From positions 1 through 64,000 of the forward strand of contig NZ_SPQT01000008.1 in the NCBI RefSeq assembly GCF_004571025.1: a stretch of DNA of 64,000 bases. Direction: 5' to 3'. A program made the position numbers and the translations under genes. Position 1 is the stretch's first letter. Each line of letters opens with the position of its first letter. The stretch is from Bradyrhizobium niftali. Lineage in GTDB: Bacteria; Pseudomonadota; Alphaproteobacteria; Rhizobiales; Xanthobacteraceae. This document shows positions 16,895-25,435 of this stretch, in pieces. The notes under the pieces are model-generated. The model had not been told where the DNA came from. It worked only from the letters and a program-made list of their open reading frames with translations, and made no database searches.

Positions 16895-16916
16895 AAAAAG
16901 TCCTGACCTCAGGACT
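16895..16916 (-). terminator. Intrinsic terminator of rpmF overlapping its stop codon
   Basis: On the minus strand AGTCCTG-AGGT-CAGGACT forms a perfect 7-bp stem followed directly by TTTTT. The rpmF stop codon (TGA, complement of 16909-16911) lies inside this hairpin, so there is no 3' untranslated spacer. Confidence 0.85.
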
Positions 16917-17091
16917 CTTTCTTCTTCAGGACCTGCCGGCCCTTGTACATGCCGGTCTTGAGGTCGAGATGGTGCGGACGACGGAGCTCGCCGGAGTCCT
17001 TGTCTTCCACGTAGGTCGGCTTCTTGATGGCGTCTGCCGAGCGGCGCATGCCACGGCGCGACGGCGAGGTTTTTCTTCTCGGAACGGCCAT
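16909..17091 (-). CDS. rpmF: 50S ribosomal protein L32
   Basis: 60-aa basic protein of the large ribosomal subunit. MAVPRRKTSPSRRGMRRS at the N-terminus is diagnostic of bacterial L32, and HHLDLKTGMYKGRQVL follows. The cysteines of zinc-binding L32 forms are absent, as is common in alphaproteobacteria. GAGG precedes the ATG. It is transcribed alone; the usual neighbours plsX and fabH are absent and mtgA lies upstream. Confidence 0.97.
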   Translation of the reverse strand: MAVPRRKTSPSRRGMRRSADAIKKPTYVEDKDSGELRRPHHLDLKTGMYKGRQVLKKKES

Positions 17092-17259
17092 TTCAATATC
17101 CTCTAGGGATTGGTGTTATCAGGGCATCGTCCGCGAGGGACGGCTCAGCACCCGCAATACGAGGCGAGCTGAATGCCGATCAAGGCCGCGCTTATAGAGG
17201 AAGGCTGGCCGCAAAGCTAGGCTCTTGGGTCGGAAAATGCGCCCGAAAAAGGCCCGAAA

Positions 17260-17934
17260 TCAGCGATTTTCCCGCCAGCAGGTCGCAAGCGTCGAGGCCT
17301 GCGCCCTTACCACATAGGTCCCGGCCAGCCGCCGGACACCCGGCCCAGGGTTCCTGGCGCTGCGTTTGACCGGATTCGGCAGGATCGAGGCCAGAAGTGC
17401 CGCCTCCCGGGGGGAGAGGCTGGCGGCCGATTTGCCGAAGGCATAGGCGCTGGCCGTCTCCACCCCAAACTGGCCCTGCGGACCGAGCTCGGCGATGTTG
17501 AGGTAAATTTCCAGGATCCGCGGCTTGGGCAGGACGAAATCGATCCACAACGCCAGCGGGAATTCCAGCGCCTTGCGGATGAAGTCCCGCCCCTGCCAGA
17601 GGAATAGGTTCTTCGCCACCTGCTGGGTGATGGTGGAGGCGCCCCGGAACGGCGTACCGTCCTCCTTCGCGTCGTCGATCGCCTCGCGCAGCGCGCCCCA
17701 GTCGATGCCGTGATGCTTGCAGAAATGAGCGTCTTCGGCCGCCACCACCGAGCGCGGCAGGTAAGGCGACATCGCCGCGAGATCGATCCATTCCCGCTGC
17801 ATCGGCGCGCCCCGCAAGCTTCGCCAGGCCATCAGCGTCGAAACGGGATGGCCGGTGCGGTAGAACGGCGCGATCACATAGGGCGCGAGAACCACGACCG
17901 CGAGCGCTAGCAGCAGGATTTTAACGATGCGCAA
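17260..17934 (-). CDS. mtgA: Monofunctional biosynthetic peptidoglycan transglycosylase
   Basis: GT51 glycosyltransferase of 224 aa that polymerises lipid II into glycan strands at the inner membrane. One N-terminal membrane anchor (IVKILLLALAVVVLAPYVI) is followed by the conserved blocks AAEDAHFCKHHGIDW and ASTITQQVAKNLFLW, which carry the catalytic Glu and lipid II contacts. The TTG at 17934 with AGG eight bases upstream is preferred: the frame stays open further, but longer versions would overlap the divergent prenyltransferase gene. No transpeptidase domain is present, which separates it from PBP1A at 59270. Confidence 0.9.
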   Translation of the reverse strand: MRIVKILLLALAVVVLAPYVIAPFYRTGHPVSTLMAWRSLRGAPMQREWIDLAAMSPYLPRSVVAAEDAHFCKHHGIDWGALREAIDDAKEDGTPFRGASTITQQVAKNLFLWQGRDFIRKALEFPLALWIDFVLPKPRILEIYLNIAELGPQGQFGVETASAYAFGKSAASLSPREAALLASILPNPVKRSARNPGPGVRRLAGTYVVRAQASTLATCWRENR

Positions 17935-18095
17935 ATCGACCTTTCCGGCGCAAAATGAAACGCGGCCACGGGCCCAGCCATTAAGTCTGTGATAATTCGG
18001 GTCTTTTCCAGCACTTTTTAGGCCTTCCAAACGATTGACTGAGGCGGGCTCATAAAGGATTGTCCCGCCGAATTTTAGTTCTGGAGCCCTTCTTG

Positions 18096-19019
18096 ATGAC
18101 CGGCACGTCCCCGTCCGATTTCGCCAAACGTCTGGACAAGACCGCTGATGACACCGAGGCCCTGCTCGGGCGCCTCCTGGCGGACGACATCCTGCCCGAT
18201 GAAATCGCCCGTCCCAAGCGACTGATGGACGCAATGCGCTATTCGAGCCTGAACGGCGGCAAGCGCCTGCGACCGTTCCTGGTGGTCGAAAGCGCGGCCG
18301 TGTTCGGCGTGCCGCGCGAGGCGGCCCTGCTCGCCGGTGCGGCGCTCGAATGCATCCACTGCTACTCGCTGATTCACGACGACCTGCCCGCGATGGACAA
18401 TTCGGACCTGCGCCGGGGCCGTCCCACCCTGCACAAGAAGACCGACGACGCGACCGCGATCCTCGCCGGCGACGGCCTGCTCACGCTCGCTTTCGACATC
18501 ATTACCCGCGACGAGATCCATCGTGACGCCAATGTGCGGCTGCTCTTGACGCGCGCGCTGGCGCGCTGCGCCGGCATCGGCGGCATGGTCGGCGGCCAGA
18601 TCCTCGATCTCGCCGGCGAAGGCCGCTTTGGCGGCAACGAGCCGATCGATGTCGCGCGTATCCAGCAGATGAAGACCGGCGCGCTGCTGCGCTACGGCTG
18701 CATCGCCGGCGCGCTCCTCGGCCAGGCCACGCAGAAGGAATATCAGGCGCTCGACGACTACGGCCGCGCGCTCGGCGAGGCCTTCCAGATCGCCGACGAT
18801 CTGCTCGACGTCGAAGGCGATGCGGCCGCGCTCGGCAAGCCCTCGGGTCAGGACGCAGCGATGGGCAAGACCACCTTCGTCACCCAGCTCGGCATCGAAG
18901 GCGCCAAGCAGCGCGTGCGCGACCTGCTCGCGCGGGCCGACAGCGCAGTCTCGATCTTCGGCGATCGCGCCGCCGTGCTGCAAGCCGCGGCGCGGTTTGT
19001 CGCCGAGCGCAAGAACTGA
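18096..19019 (+). CDS. ispA: Farnesyl diphosphate synthase (polyprenyl synthetase)
   Basis: 307-aa trans-prenyltransferase that condenses isopentenyl diphosphate with allylic diphosphates, feeding undecaprenol, quinone and hopanoid synthesis. First Asp-rich motif DDLPAMDNSDLRRGRPT and second motif DDLLDVEGD are intact. A Tyr five residues before the first motif (CYSLIHDD) fits a short-chain farnesyl product. The ATG at 18096 follows GGAG; a TTG at 18060 would extend the frame needlessly. ispG at 28818 belongs to the same isoprenoid route. The DUF1345 gene begins 7 bp downstream, so they are probably co-transcribed. Confidence 0.9.
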   Translation: MTGTSPSDFAKRLDKTADDTEALLGRLLADDILPDEIARPKRLMDAMRYSSLNGGKRLRPFLVVESAAVFGVPREAALLAGAALECIHCYSLIHDDLPAMDNSDLRRGRPTLHKKTDDATAILAGDGLLTLAFDIITRDEIHRDANVRLLLTRALARCAGIGGMVGGQILDLAGEGRFGGNEPIDVARIQQMKTGALLRYGCIAGALLGQATQKEYQALDDYGRALGEAFQIADDLLDVEGDAAALGKPSGQDAAMGKTTFVTQLGIEGAKQRVRDLLARADSAVSIFGDRAAVLQAAARFVAERKN

Positions 19020-19026
19020 CCGTGCG

Positions 19027-19713
19027 ATGACGGGCATCGACAAAGACGATCCCGTCCTCGCGCGCTTCCAGAAAATGTCGCGGCCGATGCGCGTGATTTA
19101 CGCGCGGCCGCGAACATTCATTTCACTCGGCTTCGGCATCCTGGTGTTTCTGTTGCTGCCCGGCACCCTGCGGCTGGCGACGCGGCTCGTGCTCGGCTGG
19201 GATGCGCTGATCGCGGTCTATCTGGTGCTGGTCTACGTGATGATGCTGAACAACGACCACCAGCACATCCGCCGCAACGCAGCGATGCAGGACGACGGCC
19301 GCTTCGTGATCCTGCTGGTGACGGCGATCGGCGCGTTCGCGAGCATCGCGGCGATCGTCGCCGAGCTCGGCGCCCATCGCGGCGCCGCGGAGCTGACGAT
19401 CGCGATCACCACCATCGCGCTGTCATGGGCCGCCGTGCACACCACCTTCGCGCTGCATTACGCCCACGACTATTACCGGCACCCGCCGGGTGGGTTGCAG
19501 TTCCCGAGCGGCGACAAGGAAGACCACGCCGACTATTGGGACTTCGTCTATTTCTCCTTCGTGATCGGCATGACCGCGCAGGTCTCCGATGTCGGCATCA
19601 CCGACAAGACCATCCGCCGCACGGCGACGGCGCACGGCATCGTGTCCTTCATCTACAACACGGCATTGCTGGCGCTGACGGTGAACATCGCGGCAAGCGC
19701 GATTGCGACGTGA
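19027..19713 (+). CDS. DUF1345 family inner-membrane protein
   Basis: 228-aa multi-pass membrane protein. About five hydrophobic segments are visible, including FISLGFGILVFLLLPG, LIAVYLVLVYVMML and FVILLVTAIGAFASIAAIVA. The family-typical region SWAAVHTTFALHYAHDYY is followed by an acidic loop and DFVYFSFVIGMTAQVSDV. The function of the family is not established. ATG at 19027, only 7 bp after the prenyltransferase stop. Confidence 0.8.
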   Translation: MTGIDKDDPVLARFQKMSRPMRVIYARPRTFISLGFGILVFLLLPGTLRLATRLVLGWDALIAVYLVLVYVMMLNNDHQHIRRNAAMQDDGRFVILLVTAIGAFASIAAIVAELGAHRGAAELTIAITTIALSWAAVHTTFALHYAHDYYRHPPGGLQFPSGDKEDHADYWDFVYFSFVIGMTAQVSDVGITDKTIRRTATAHGIVSFIYNTALLALTVNIAASAIAT

Positions 19714-19767
19714 TCCCCCGACATTGTCCCGGCTCCGCCAGGACGATGTCGGGAAGCAGTAGCCTTC

Positions 19768-21585
19768 TCAGTTGCAGACCTCGGCATTGGCATCAACGTG
19801 GGGGCCGCCGCCACCGCGATATACGAGGCGGCAGCCGGGCCTGACCGGCCGGCAGAGGAGATCGTTGCAGAAAATCCGACCGCCGCCGCCCGAGGCGCGA
19901 CCCGCGCCGGCCGCTGCAGCGGCACCATAGCCGCCCGCCGCACCAGCAGACGCGCCGCCGGACTGACGACCCTGCCGTGCGGGACGCTCATCGCCGTCGT
20001 CGCGCTTGGCCGTCGTCGGCTTGGCCGTTGCGGGCTTGGAGGCACGCTGCTTCTCGCACTCATTGTCGTCGTTGACCGCATAGCCGTCACGACAGACGAC
20101 CTTGCTGCATTTGTCGCCGTCGGCCTTGAAGCCGTGCTCGCAGACCAGCGGGCAGACGCGCGACGGTTTTGACTTGACCGCATCGAGCGCATCGGTGCTC
20201 GCCACCTTCACGTCGAGCTTGGTGCCGGCATAGCGGTTGAACTGCGACAGCGACCGCTGCGAGGAGTTATTCCAATTGCCGTCGGCCTGCCCCGAGAAGC
20301 AGCCGACGCGGCCGAGCTCGGTCTGCACCGAGCGGCTGAGATCGGCCGGCGCAGTCGCGGGCGTCAGTGACGCGACGTTGATGCCGGCCGGGCTCGCCGT
20401 GCTGGCCGGCGCAGCGCCCGGGGCCGTGGCGGCAAGGTTGACGCGCTGCTGCTCGGCGGCGGCCGCCTGCTGCTGCGCCTGTTCCTTCGCCTTCTGGGCG
20501 GCAAGCTGCGCCTGCTCGGCGGCCTTCGCGTCGGCCGCAGCCTTGGCCTGCGCATCCTTCTGCGCACCGAGGGCGGCAAGACGGTCGCGCTCGGCCTCGG
20601 CCTGCTTGGCCTTCTCGATCGCCGCCGCATGAGCCTGCTCGGCGCCGATCTTCTCGAGCTGGAGCTTGGCGAGGCTGGAATAGAAGCCGTCGGGATGCTG
20701 AGCGAGGAAGGCATCCCATGCCGCCCTGTTGCCGACCTGGAGCGCGAGCTCGTAGTCGCGGCGGATGTCGGCCTGCGGGTTCGCCACGGGCGCCGCTGCA
20801 GCCACCACCTTGACCGGCACCAGCGGGACATCGTCGCCGCCGAGCGAGCCATAGACGAACGGCTCCTGCTTGTTGCCGGTCGACTTGAGCACGTCGTCGC
20901 GCACGAAGCCGAAGGCGCGCCGGACATCGAGGCCCGGCGTCGTCAGGTGCTTCGACAGCGCAACCGTAAACGGGCTGTTGGCGCCGTCGCCGTCCTGTGC
21001 CGTGAAGCCGGCCTTGGCCGAATAGGCAATCAGCGTGTTGGGACTGGTCGGCTCGACCTGGGCGAGGCCCCGGCCGATGCCGCGCGAGGCCACCGTGCGC
21101 TTCATGGTCTTGCCGAACGGGTTGTCGCGGCAGGCATCCAGGATCACCAGGCGGAGCAGCTTGGCGGGTTCGACGGCGACCAGGACGCGGTCGAGCGAGA
21201 GTGCCTCGTCATAGACGTCGGTATCGCGCTCGAGCTTGGCGTCAACGGGGATCAGATAATTGGAGCCTTCGACCTCGATGCCGTGACCGGCGTAGTAGAC
21301 CACGGCGATGTCGGCATCGCGGGTCGCGTCCGCGAAGTCGCGCAGCACGCGCCGCGTATCCAGGGCCGACAAATCGTGCCGGTAATCGACGGTGTCGAAA
21401 CCGGCATCCTTCAGTGTCTTCGCCATCACCGAACCGTCATTGACAGGGTTGGTGAGCGACGGCGCATGCTGATAGGCCGAATTGGCCAGCACCAACGCCA
21501 CGCGCTTTCCGGCGAAAGCAGGTTCGGCGCCGAACAGCAGCGCGAGGGCGAGGAGAAGCGGGCAAAGTCTGAGCAAATTGCGCAT
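19768..21585 (-). CDS. Exported caspase-like (peptidase C14) protein
   Basis: 605-aa protein with a signal peptide (MRNLLRLCPLLLALALLFG... to about residue 25) and a caspase-fold domain over residues 27-260. Predicted catalytic dyad: His101 in VYYAGHGIE and Cys152 in VILDACRDNPF. A long Ala/Gln/Lys/Glu-rich coiled-coil stretch (about 315-395) follows. The C-terminal part has a peptidoglycan-binding-like segment (LGRVGCFSGQADGNW), several Cys and a glycine-rich stretch. Similar orthocaspase proteins are common in rhizobia. Cleavage after basic residues is a family expectation, not shown here. Confidence 0.85.
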   Translation of the reverse strand: MRNLLRLCPLLLALALLFGAEPAFAGKRVALVLANSAYQHAPSLTNPVNDGSVMAKTLKDAGFDTVDYRHDLSALDTRRVLRDFADATRDADIAVVYYAGHGIEVEGSNYLIPVDAKLERDTDVYDEALSLDRVLVAVEPAKLLRLVILDACRDNPFGKTMKRTVASRGIGRGLAQVEPTSPNTLIAYSAKAGFTAQDGDGANSPFTVALSKHLTTPGLDVRRAFGFVRDDVLKSTGNKQEPFVYGSLGGDDVPLVPVKVVAAAAPVANPQADIRRDYELALQVGNRAAWDAFLAQHPDGFYSSLAKLQLEKIGAEQAHAAAIEKAKQAEAERDRLAALGAQKDAQAKAAADAKAAEQAQLAAQKAKEQAQQQAAAAEQQRVNLAATAPGAAPASTASPAGINVASLTPATAPADLSRSVQTELGRVGCFSGQADGNWNNSSQRSLSQFNRYAGTKLDVKVASTDALDAVKSKPSRVCPLVCEHGFKADGDKCSKVVCRDGYAVNDDNECEKQRASKPATAKPTTAKRDDGDERPARQGRQSGGASAGAAGGYGAAAAAGAGRASGGGGRIFCNDLLCRPVRPGCRLVYRGGGGPHVDANAEVCN

Positions 21586-21750
21586 GACACGACTTCCGAA
21601 AGTTCAGGACCACTCGAGCCCTTTGGGATCGTTCTTGTAGGCTGTGCTTGTGATGGAGGTCACGAAGGCGGCGCTGAGGACAGACGGGATGCCCCCTCGG
21701 GTTTGTCGCGCCAGCGCCGTCGCGGTTCGCTGAGGCGTGGGCTGGTTCCC

Positions 21751-22179
21751 TCATCCATCCCCGACGTGCCCCCGGTATTGCGGCAGATTGTCCGTAATCT
21801 CATGCCAGGGCGCCTTCGAGCCGACGAAAATATGGGCGCTGGGCCGGATCGAGGGGGCATCGACCAGGGTTCCCATGGCGACATGGACCCATTTTCCGTC
21901 GCGCACCCGGGAATAAAGCAGCGAGCCGCAACGGGCGCAGTGGGCGTCATGGGTGGTGTCGTCCCCGAAAATGATCCGCTGGTCGTCACCCCGGACGATG
22001 CGGAGCTTCTCTTGCGGAATGCCGGCGAACGGCTTGAAAGCGGAGCCGGTGGTGCGACGGCAGTTCGAACAGTGGCAGTTCATTGCGTAAGAGAATTGGT
22101 CCGCTACCTCGTAGCGCACGGCGCGGCAGTAGCATTCGCCGGTGAGAATACGAGCGTTCGAGTTTTCTGATCCGGTCAT
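21751..22179 (-). CDS. GFA-family zinc protein
   Basis: 142-aa Mss4-like protein of the glutathione-dependent formaldehyde-activating enzyme family. Zinc-binding cysteine pairs are visible: GECYCRAVRYE, NCHCSNCRR and CARCGSLLYSR. The start at 22179 (MTGSENS) is preferred over the longer frame because homology begins just after it. Most relatives are not proven formaldehyde enzymes, so the role is uncertain. Divergent from the SnoaL-like gene with about 90 bp between starts. Confidence 0.82.
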   Translation of the reverse strand: MTGSENSNARILTGECYCRAVRYEVADQFSYAMNCHCSNCRRTTGSAFKPFAGIPQEKLRIVRGDDQRIIFGDDTTHDAHCARCGSLLYSRVRDGKWVHVAMGTLVDAPSIRPSAHIFVGSKAPWHEITDNLPQYRGHVGDG

Positions 22180-22272
22180 GGCAACGCCTGCGCGCAAATG
22201 GCTGACACACCCATAGCGCATTTTGATGCGTACGACTAAATTCCCCCAAGCCATCATTCAAAGGAATGACCC

Positions 22273-22647
22273 ATGAGCCAGAATCGTTCGAGCGTCGAAG
22301 CCGTCGTGCAAAGCTATTTTGACGGACTCTACGAGGGCGATGCCGACAAACTCGGCGCCATCTTCCATCCCTCCGCCGATCTGCGCTGGGTCGAGAAGGG
22401 TGAATTACAGGTACTGACCGTGCCGGATTGGCTCGACCGCGTGCGCAAGCGTCCCTCCGGCAAGGCCGAAGGCAAGCCGCGCGAGGATTTCATCGTCACC
22501 ATCGACCGTTCGGACGACAAGACCGCCTTCATCAAGGTCCGGTGCCAGCTGCCGCCACGGTTCTTCACCGACTACCTGGTGGCGATGAAGCTCGCCGACG
22601 GCTGGCAGATTGTATCGAAATCGTACCGGTATGACCTGAGGGAGTGA
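22273..22647 (+). CDS. SnoaL/NTF2-like protein
   Basis: 124-aa cone-shaped NTF2-fold protein of the putative lumazine-binding type. Its start SSVEAVVQSYFDGLYEGDADKLGAIFHP and end DGWQIVSKSYRYDL match that family. ATG preceded by AAAGGAATG. Relatives are small ligand-binding or isomerase proteins; no substrate can be given. It is followed by a large GC-rich inverted repeat. Confidence 0.72.
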   Translation: MSQNRSSVEAVVQSYFDGLYEGDADKLGAIFHPSADLRWVEKGELQVLTVPDWLDRVRKRPSGKAEGKPREDFIVTIDRSDDKTAFIKVRCQLPPRFFTDYLVAMKLADGWQIVSKSYRYDLRE

Positions 22648-22687
22648 GGGGACGCCCTTCGCAATGACGGTGTAGAGACATCGTACA

Positions 22688-22853
22688 CTGCGTTCCCTCC
22701 CCCCTTGCGGGGGAGGGTTAGGGAGGGGGTGCCACACGGCGTGCTCTATCGATTTCTGCGTGCGTGAAGCGACAATCTCTGTCGCGATGGATAAACCTCT
22801 TCCTGGGCTACCCCCCTCCCCTGCCCTCCCCCGCAAGGGGGGAGGGAGTGCAG
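22688..22853. repeat. Long inverted repeat (CCCTCCCCC...GGGGGAGGG)
   Basis: Two arms of about 43 nt, 22688-22730 and 22810-22853, are near-perfect complements separated by about 80 bp. Each arm is itself a hairpin (CCCTCCCCCC-TTGC-GGGGGAGGG). It fills the gap between the SnoaL-like gene and the beta-lactamase gene. No transposase or target-site duplication is seen. Confidence 0.75.
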
Positions 22854-22909
22854 TTTGCTTGTGGCTGCACTTTTCGCGCTCCAGCCGTTTACATCAATGA
22901 AGGTCCCCC

Positions 22910-23767
22910 ATGCATCTCGACCGCCGCTCCCTGCTCGCCTCGCTGTGCTGGATGGCCGCTTCTCCCGCGCTTGCCGCCGGCGCGCCGCCTGAGCTCGAGG
23001 CCTATGAGCGCGAAAGCGGCGGACGGATCGGACTCTACGCGGAGAACCTTGCGACCGGCGCGAAGATCGCCTGGCGCGCCGACGAGCGGTTCGTCATGTG
23101 CTCGACGTTCAAGGCCTCACTTGCGGCCTGCGTGCTGGCGCGGGTCGATCGCGGCCAGGAGCAGCTCGCGGCCATGATCCCTTACGGCCAGGCCGACCTG
23201 CTGAGCTATGCGCCGGTTGCCAAGCAAAATCTCGCGGCCGGCAAGATGTCGGTCGCCGAGATGTGCAAGGCGATCGTCGAGCTCAGCGACAACACCTGCG
23301 CCAATCTGCTGCTGGCGCGGATCGGCGGGCCGGCCGCCCTCACCGCGTTCTGGCGATCGCTTGGTGACACCACCTCACGGATCGACCACAACGAGCCTGA
23401 GGTCAATCGCTCCGCGCCCGGCGATCCCCACGACACCACGACGCCGGCAGCGATGGCCGGCAATCTGCGGCGGCTGGTGACGGGCGAAGCGCTGTCGCCG
23501 GCATCGCGTGCCCAGCTCACCGAATGGATGGTGGGCTGCAAGACCGGTGCGAACCGGCTGCGCGGTGGCCTGCCCGCAAGCTGGACCATCGGCGACAAGA
23601 CCGGCAACAACGGCGAGGACGCATCGGGCGATATCGCGGTCGCCTGGACCACGCCGGACACGCCGATCCTGATCGCGGCCTACACCCAGGGCGGCTCGCC
23701 GACTGCCCCGCAGATCGAGGCCGCGTTCGCGCGCATCGGACGCATGGTGGCAGGGCGCCTGGCGTAA
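22910..23767 (+). CDS. bla: Class A beta-lactamase
   Basis: 285-aa serine beta-lactamase, exported. All class A motifs are present: S65-T-F-K68 (MCSTFK), S126-D-N128, the omega-loop E162-P-E-V-N166, and K230-T-G232. The N-terminus MHLDRRSLLASL with a hydrophobic stretch and ALAAG resembles a twin-arginine signal. A Cys precedes the active Ser, as in several carbapenem-tolerant class A enzymes, but the partner Cys of that disulfide after KTG is absent (KTGNN). Spectrum cannot be predicted. No ampR-like regulator is adjacent. Probably an intrinsic chromosomal gene. Confidence 0.92.
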   Translation: MHLDRRSLLASLCWMAASPALAAGAPPELEAYERESGGRIGLYAENLATGAKIAWRADERFVMCSTFKASLAACVLARVDRGQEQLAAMIPYGQADLLSYAPVAKQNLAAGKMSVAEMCKAIVELSDNTCANLLLARIGGPAALTAFWRSLGDTTSRIDHNEPEVNRSAPGDPHDTTTPAAMAGNLRRLVTGEALSPASRAQLTEWMVGCKTGANRLRGGLPASWTIGDKTGNNGEDASGDIAVAWTTPDTPILIAAYTQGGSPTAPQIEAAFARIGRMVAGRLA

Positions 23768-23812
23768 TGCCACCGCATTGACCTCTTGGCCGCTTCCGGG
23801 CGAAGACAGGCC

Positions 23813-25423
23813 ATGATCGCAGCGAAATTCCAGACCTTCCTCATCCTGCTCGCCGTGCTGGCGGGCACCGCGCTCGTCGCCCGCCGTTTCAACATCGCGC
23901 CTGCGATCTTGCTGATGCTGTCCGGCGTCGGCCTCGCCTTCGTGCCGGGCATGCCGCCGGTGGAACTGCCGCCGGAGCTGGTGCTGCTGATGGTGCTGCC
24001 GCCGCTGATCTACTCGGCCAGCGTCGCCATGAGCTGGCGCGAGTTCCGGAACAATCTGCGCCCAATTGTGCTGCTCGCGGTCGGCGCGGTGATCTTCACC
24101 GCGGCGATGGTGGCGGCCGCCACGCATTATTTGATCGGCCTACCATGGACCATCGGCTTCCTGCTCGGGGCCATCGTCGCGCCGCCCGACGTGGTGGCGC
24201 CGCTCGCGATCGCGCGACGGCTCAACATACCGCGCCGCCTCCTGGTCATACTCGAAGGCGAAGGGCTCGCGAATGACGCCACCGCACTGATCCTCTACCG
24301 CTTCGCGCTCGCCGCCATCATGGTCGGCCATTTATCGCTGCCGCTGGCGGCCGGCGAGTTTGCCCTCATCGTCGCCGGCGAGATCGCCTTCGGCATCGGC
24401 GTCGGCTGGCTCTCGCTGCGCTTCCGCAAATGGGCGAAGGATCAGCAGGTCGAGCTCACGCTGTCGCTGATCACACCTTACGTCTCCTACTGGCTGCCCG
24501 AGCATGTCGGCGGCTCCGGCGTGATCGCCACCGTCGCCTGCGGGCTCTATGTGAGCTGGAACGGCCCGCTGCTGATCTCCTCGGCGACGCGCCTGCAAGG
24601 CATCTTCTTCTGGGACCTCATCATCTATCTGATCGAGGGCTTGCTGTTCCTGCTCACCGGCTTCCAGATGCGCGCGCTCTACGAGAAATCGAAGGCGTTC
24701 CCGCTCGACGACATCCTCATCGCGACCGCCGTCGTGCTGATGATCATTGTGACCGCGCGCTTCGCCTGGCTCTATCCCGCGACTTATCTGCCGCGGATCT
24801 TCTCCAAATCATTGCGCAAGCGCGATCCGTCGCCGCCATGGCAATGGCCGTTCGTGCTCGCCTTCACCGGCGTGCGCGGCGCGGTGTCGCTGGCGGCGGC
24901 GCTGGCGCTGCCGTTCACCCTGCCGGGCGGCGAGGCCTTTCCGTATCGCGACCTGATCCTGTTCGTCGCCTTCGGCGTCATCTTCGTCACGCTGATCGGC
25001 GTCGGACTGACGCTGCCGCCGGTGGTGCGCTGGCTCGGCGTCGCTGAAGCCGGCCGCAACGAGCATGTCGCCGAGCATGAGGCCGAGATCACCGCGCGGC
25101 GCCAGGCGCTCGACGCCGCGCTGAAGTCGCTCGACGCTCTGGCCGAAGGAAAGGAGGTCTCGGATGAAGTGATGAGGCTTCTGCGCGCCCGCCACGAGAT
25201 CCGCGCCAACCAGCTTCCCGATTCCCTCGATCCCGCGCACCACGACGTCTCCGCCGCCGGCACCGCGCTGACCCGCGAGCTGATCGTCGCCGAACGCAAA
25301 TTCATCCACGACCTCCTGCGCGACGGCCAGATCACCGACGAGACGCGGCGCCGGATCGAGCGCGATCTGGATCTGGAAGAGGCGAGCTTGGCGAACCGTG
25401 AGTATCGGGGCGTGCCGCTGTAG
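23813..25423 (+). CDS. Cation/proton antiporter, CPA1 family
   Basis: 536-aa Na+/H+ antiporter with about 12 membrane helices in the first 410 residues and a 125-residue hydrophilic C-terminus. Characteristic segments are GAIVAPPDVVAPLAI, where the ion-binding acidic residue lies, EGEGLANDATALILY and FTGVRGAVSLAAALALP. It would exchange cytoplasmic Na+ or K+ for H+ for pH and salt homeostasis. ATG at 23813 (MIAAKFQTF) with AGG upstream; an in-frame TTG at 23786 is less likely. It starts 45 bp after the beta-lactamase stop. Confidence 0.88.
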   Translation: MIAAKFQTFLILLAVLAGTALVARRFNIAPAILLMLSGVGLAFVPGMPPVELPPELVLLMVLPPLIYSASVAMSWREFRNNLRPIVLLAVGAVIFTAAMVAAATHYLIGLPWTIGFLLGAIVAPPDVVAPLAIARRLNIPRRLLVILEGEGLANDATALILYRFALAAIMVGHLSLPLAAGEFALIVAGEIAFGIGVGWLSLRFRKWAKDQQVELTLSLITPYVSYWLPEHVGGSGVIATVACGLYVSWNGPLLISSATRLQGIFFWDLIIYLIEGLLFLLTGFQMRALYEKSKAFPLDDILIATAVVLMIIVTARFAWLYPATYLPRIFSKSLRKRDPSPPWQWPFVLAFTGVRGAVSLAAALALPFTLPGGEAFPYRDLILFVAFGVIFVTLIGVGLTLPPVVRWLGVAEAGRNEHVAEHEAEITARRQALDAALKSLDALAEGKEVSDEVMRLLRARHEIRANQLPDSLDPAHHDVSAAGTALTRELIVAERKFIHDLLRDGQITDETRRRIERDLDLEEASLANREYRGVPL

Positions 25424-25435
25424 CTTCTCGTCAAG

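Noticed and set aside
19768..21585. Part of a phage defence system (caspase-like effector)
   Set aside because: It has a signal peptide and no sensor, gasdermin or nucleotide-signalling partner next to it.
22688..22853. Insertion sequence ends
   Set aside because: The inverted arms enclose only 80 bp, and there is no transposase or target duplication; the arms are better explained as a palindromic repeat.
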